A model generated the notes under the pieces. The model worked only from the letters and a program-made list of their open reading frames with translations, did no database searches and was not told the origin of the DNA. 34,692 bases of DNA. It comes from Ghiorsea sp. GTDB taxonomy: Bacteria > Pseudomonadota > Zetaproteobacteria > Mariprofundales > Mariprofundaceae. Made by a program: the position numbers and the translations under genes. The DNA is taken from the NCBI GenBank assembly GCA_026982535.1, contig JALSGX010000003.1, positions 1-34,692 on the forward strand, written 5' to 3'. Positions 31,082 to 34,692 of this stretch are shown one piece after another; position 1 is the stretch's first letter; each line of letters begins with the position of its first letter.

Positions 31082-31555
31082 CTACTTTTTATCCTTGGCC
31101 TCATTCACACGAAGCTTGCGCCCTGCAAAATCTTCCCCATTCAATGCAAGTGCTGCTTTTACATCATCCGCAGAACCCATTTCCACAAAACCATATCCCT
31201 TAGGGCGACGATTAGGACCTCCCCGCACCAATCGGACAGACACAACCGTTCCGTATGCCTCAAACAAGCGCTGCACTTCTTCCTCACGCGCCCTAAATGG
31301 AATATTACCCACATACAAAACATTTGTATTATCATGTTTTACTTTAGAAACAGCATGTGATGAACTAGAAACAGCATGTGATGAACGACCACCAAACACC
31401 CAAGCGCCCAGCAAAAAGCCTGCAACCAAACCTGATGCCAACACTGAACCCGCAGGAACCTCCTGATTCAAACCAACCATAGGACCCACAAAATAACCCA
31501 CTAAACCTAAGGCAATAGCCATAGCTATACCTTTACCTACACAATGCATATTCAT
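31082..31555 (-). CDS. RRM-domain RNA-binding protein with N-terminal transmembrane segments
   Basis: RNP motifs LYVGNIPF and KGYGFVEM; two hydrophobic segments before the RRM; GGAG ribosome-binding site upstream of ATG at 31555. Confidence 0.85.
   Translation of the reverse strand: MNMHCVGKGIAMAIALGLVGYFVGPMVGLNQEVPAGSVLASGLVAGFLLGAWVFGGRSSHAVSSSSHAVSKVKHDNTNVLYVGNIPFRAREEEVQRLFEAYGTVVSVRLVRGGPNRRPKGYGFVEMGSADDVKAALALNGEDFAGRKLRVNEAKDKK
31345..31386. repeat. Tandem 2 x 21-bp direct repeat within the RRM gene linker
   Basis: tagaaacagcatgtgatgaac repeated exactly, in frame (encodes SSHAVSS-like units). Confidence 0.9.
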
Positions 31556-31755
31556 TATAACACTCCAAAAAGGGATACAACCCTGAAAAAAAATATCGCC
31601 GCAACCTGCCAAAAAAAAATAAAGTCTCAATAGTGGCATCCGTTTTGCTTAAGGTTTTATTAAAATACTGCTGAATGAATAAAGGCTATTATCTCAATAA
31701 ATAACATCCAACCCATATTGTCTTTACATGGATAAACAGAACCAGGAGGAACCAA

Positions 31756-33105
31756 ATGCAAGGCATGACTTCAACACAACAAGCTGAAATCCAAGACTTG
31801 TTTGAAGCTGTACAAAAAGGCGATTTCACATACCGCATCCAATCTACAAACCCCTTGGCCACTCAGGCCAATAACATGATGATATGGCTGGATAACATGC
31901 AGTTCAAAGAACTGAAAGACAAGGTAAACCTTTCTATTCTAGGTTTTGAAAACACCATTCATATGGCCAAGCTACAACAAACAGCAGATAGTGTTGCCAG
32001 CCGAACTGAAACCATGGCAGCCGCAACTGAAGAAATGAGTATTACTGTACAAATGATGGCAGAACAAGCTGATAAAGTTGGGCAGCAAAGCAGTGAAACC
32101 AAACATGCCGTCAACGAAGGCACTCAAGCCATGAATCAAGTGCATGATGTTATTCATAGCACAACCGCACAAATGAATGAGGTTGCTAAAGAAGTGCGAA
32201 GGCTATCGCGGGTATCTCAAGAAATTGACCAGCTATTATCAACGATTCGTAAGATTTCTGATCAAACCAACCTGCTTGCCCTTAATGCAACAATTGAAGC
32301 TGCAAGAGCAGGCAATGCTGGGCGAGGTTTTGCTGTAGTTGCCGGTGAGGTCAAGCAACTTTCGCATCAAACCAAAGATGCGGCAGATAATATTGTTGAA
32401 AAAAGCGATAACATTCAAAAAGCAGTAGCTGCGGTTGTGCGGCAAATCGAAGACATGTGCAGCAGTATTCACCATGCCTCCAGTGTTGTTGAATCCGGGC
32501 AGCAAGCCATGCAATCCATTGTTGATGGTATGGAACAAGTCGATGATAGTGTTTATGGTATTCATCAAGCCACCAAAGACCAAACCATTGCTTCATCTGA
32601 AATTGCTGAAGGTGTTACAGCCAGCTCCAGCGACGCTCGCAATATGGGGGAGCAAGCGTCAGCCATCCTCGATCAAACGGACGCTATGGATGCCATGATC
32701 AGAAACGATTTGGCAGAGTTTGCAACATTAAAAATTACAAACGCTGTCATTCAGCTGGCAAAAAGCGATCATATGTTTTGGAAAAAACGCTTGATTGACA
32801 TGATTCTCGGACGAGGCACGATTGATATTAGCGAGGTTACCGATCATCATAGCTGCCGTTTGGGAAAATGGTATGATGACCAAGGTCGCAAACAATATGG
32901 TACTCATCCTGCATTTAAGGCGCTCGAGCCACCACATGCTAAAATGCACCGTATTGCCAAGGATGCTGTGGCTTTATTCAATAATGGTGATATTGATGCG
33001 GCTATCAAAAAAGTTGATACCATTGCCGACCTCTCAGCCGAAGTCGTAGCATGCTTGGAACAATTGGAGTCTGTATCAACTCCTTATTCAAGTGTTTTAA
33101 GGTAA
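31756..33105 (+). CDS. Soluble methyl-accepting chemotaxis-like protein with C-terminal CZB zinc-binding domain
   Basis: Hairpin tip [40 protein letters not shown] residues DHMFWKK, CRLGKWY, HPAF, PHAKMH; no TM segment; AGGAGG upstream of ATG. Confidence 0.88.
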   Translation: MQGMTSTQQAEIQDLFEAVQKGDFTYRIQSTNPLATQANNMMIWLDNMQFKELKDKVNLSILGFENTIHMAKLQQTADSVASRTETMAAATEEMSITVQMMAEQADKVGQQSSETKHAVNEGTQAMNQVHDVIHSTTAQMNEVAKEVRRLSRVSQEIDQLLSTIRKISDQTNLLALNATIEAARAGNAGRGFAVVAGEVKQLSHQTKDAADNIVEKSDNIQKAVAAVVRQIEDMCSSIHHASSVVESGQQAMQSIVDGMEQVDDSVYGIHQATKDQTIASSEIAEGVTASSSDARNMGEQASAILDQTDAMDAMIRNDLAEFATLKITNAVIQLAKSDHMFWKKRLIDMILGRGTIDISEVTDHHSCRLGKWYDDQGRKQYGTHPAFKALEPPHAKMHRIAKDAVALFNNGDIDAAIKKVDTIADLSAEVVACLEQLESVSTPYSSVLR

Positions 33106-33328
33106 GCAATAATATCATCTCGTTTTTGCTTATCTTTCATCTCTGGGAGTGCGGGCATGGTTAGCTCGTACTCATTATTTTCTTTTAGCATTTTCGCATA
33201 TTCATCAGTTTTTATCATCTTTTTGGGGTTCAACAAAAAATAATGCAGCCACTTGTCACTTCTCCGCTGGGAAATACCACCAAGACCAGGTCCAAGCTTA
33301 TCGTTTTAGCACGCATACTACACCTCCG
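33084..33328 (-). pseudogene. Degraded monoheme cytochrome c remnant
   Basis: 33305-33084 minus reads [73 protein letters not shown] (cytochrome c C-terminal half); just upstream in another frame is RRCSMRAKT, as from a lost RCSMCHAKT heme motif. Confidence 0.72.
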
Positions 33329-33419
33329 ATTTATATGTTATAGCACACTAAAACACTTGGACACAACAAGGCGCTTTCATCATATGTTTTTCGTTTCCTA
33401 TCAGAAAGACTTTAACGCA

Positions 33420-33974
33420 TCAAGCCTCATTAAGCCACTTGATAGAACAGCCAATGGTTGGGTGCTGTGGCTGAGGTGCAGGCTGCCCCGCCACCAATGC
33501 TTCCGCCGCAGGTAAAAGCTCTTCACGCGTTACCTTACTTTCATCTTTCCAGTAATCATCAATACGCCCGTGATAATACAACTTACCCTCACTATCAAAC
33601 ATATAGATGTCTGGCGTACATTGCGCATCAAAAGCTTTGGCTACTTCTTGCGTCTCATCTGCAAGATATGGAAAATTAATATGCCATTCTTTTAACTTTT
33701 CCTGCATAGCCTCAATATTATCTTCTGGATAATCGGGGTGAATATTGGGGTTAATCGCAACTGTATTGATACCCATTGCCTTTAGCGTTTCCGCATGACG
33801 CACCAAGCGCGGCCAAACAGCAATGGCATACGGACAATGGTTACAGGTAAAGGCAACCAACAAACCTTTCTCACCCATTTGCTCGCGTAAAGAATGTGCA
33901 ACGCCTTTAGCGTCATTCAGTGTAAAATCAGGAAGTGTAAAGTCCCCTTTGTAAATTGATGCTACCAATGCCAT
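33420..33974 (-). CDS. Thioredoxin-like/AhpC-TSA family protein
   Basis: LPDFTLNDAKG, GLLVAFTCNHCPYAIAVWPRL (CxxC), QCTPDIYMFDSEGKLYYHGRIDD. Start at MALVASIYKG with GGAGA upstream. Confidence 0.87.
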   Translation of the reverse strand: MALVASIYKGDFTLPDFTLNDAKGVAHSLREQMGEKGLLVAFTCNHCPYAIAVWPRLVRHAETLKAMGINTVAINPNIHPDYPEDNIEAMQEKLKEWHINFPYLADETQEVAKAFDAQCTPDIYMFDSEGKLYYHGRIDDYWKDESKVTREELLPAAEALVAGQPAPQPQHPTIGCSIKWLNEA

Positions 33975-34121
33975 AAACTTTCTCCATACAATGATTAATT
34001 TAAGTCGCCAAATATGAGAGAAAGGTATAGGCAAATCAACCCTTTATCATTTGGCATCATATCTGCTTTATTAGCTTTATTATGATTCTTAACATACCAA
34101 TAAACTGAAAGAGAGTTCATC

Positions 34122-34692
34122 ATGCAAAATCATAAGGTAATCGCAGAGCTTCTGGATGACTTGGACACCCTTCGCCTTATTGTCCTCAGTAAAAGAGAGC
34201 GGGAAACAGAGCTTCGCAGCCTGTTGCGTCGCATGGTGTCTCACTTGGAAACCCTGCAGAACACACCATATATTGACCCAGACCTGTATCAGCAACTTGT
34301 AAGCATATTGTCATCATTGTTTGATGTTGAGCATGGATCTTTGCTCAAAGGACTACACCAAAATATAAAACAAAAAGAAACCCTTGCGATATTACGACAA
34401 CATGGTTTATCACGAAAAGCACTGATTGATACAGCACAACAGGCTTTGCCAAGCGCACTACATACATTGCATAGCTGTTTTGACTTGCTAGGAAAACCTT
34501 TGACCAATACTGAAAGCTTATCCCATGGCTTCCAGCAACTGGAAAAGCATTTACGCACCTATTTGCAGGGCAATAACATGGTTAGACGCGAATTTAACTT
34601 GCTAATTTCCGCTTTTCAGGCGTCTGTACACGCTATGGATAGCGCACTGGAAGATATAGGTGAAAGCTCACCTGAGCTTAAAGCTGCCCAAG
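34122..34692 (+). CDS. Hypothetical helical protein, 3' truncated by window edge
   Basis: ATG at 34122, about 190 sense codons open to the window end (MQNHKVIAELLDDLDTLRLIVLSKRERETELRSLLRRMVSHLETLQ...). Not in the ORF track because no stop lies inside the window. Confidence 0.75.
   Translation, partial: MQNHKVIAELLDDLDTLRLIVLSKRERETELRSLLRRMVSHLETLQNTPYIDPDLYQQLVSILSSLFDVEHGSLLKGLHQNIKQKETLAILRQHGLSRKALIDTAQQALPSALHTLHSCFDLLGKPLTNTESLSHGFQQLEKHLRTYLQGNNMVRREFNLLISAFQASVHAMDSALEDIGESSPELKAAQ

Noticed and set aside
33149-33515. 64- and 90-aa plus-strand ORFs between the chemoreceptor and thioredoxin-like gene
   Set aside because: The minus strand here encodes the cytochrome c remnant and thioredoxin C-terminus; the plus ORFs are shadows.
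1-34692. CRISPR arrays, tRNA/rRNA genes, transposases, toxin-antitoxin or phage genes
   Set aside because: No spaced direct repeats, clover-leaf or rRNA sequence, or integrase/transposase motif seen on reading.

Overview
The window is about 34.7 kb and densely coding, from a proteobacterial chromosome. Gene content (cyc2-like iron oxidase candidate, type IV pilus genes, ntrYX-trkAH, CZB chemoreceptor) suggests an iron-oxidising lineage such as Zetaproteobacteria, but that is inference only. Plus strand, left part: cobT (partial), aroE, pilB-pilC-pilS-pilR-pilD-coaE. Then a minus-strand gene for a secreted protein with one CxxCH heme motif and a beta-barrel-like C-terminus, resembling the Cyc2 fused cytochrome-porin family. 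Then plus-strand purL. A long minus-strand block follows, reading from high to low coordinates: rne, rluD, pgeF, DUF4390-like, ntrY, ntrX, trkA, trkH, CHASE2-Ser/Thr kinase, PP2C phosphatase, double-FHA protein. Beyond it lie rluC (+), a membrane-anchored RRM protein (-), a soluble CZB-type methyl-accepting protein (+), a degraded cytochrome c remnant (-) absent from the ORF track, a thioredoxin-like protein (-), and a partial ORF (+) running off the right edge. The observations most worth a second look are the Cyc2-like protein with a palindrome upstream of it, the cytochrome c remnant, an NtrX whose sigma-54 ATPase motifs are eroded (PilR in the same window is intact), and the coupled kinase/phosphatase/FHA module with a coiled-coil-like insertion in CHASE2. 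I see no CRISPR array, rRNA, tRNA, transposase or prophage.
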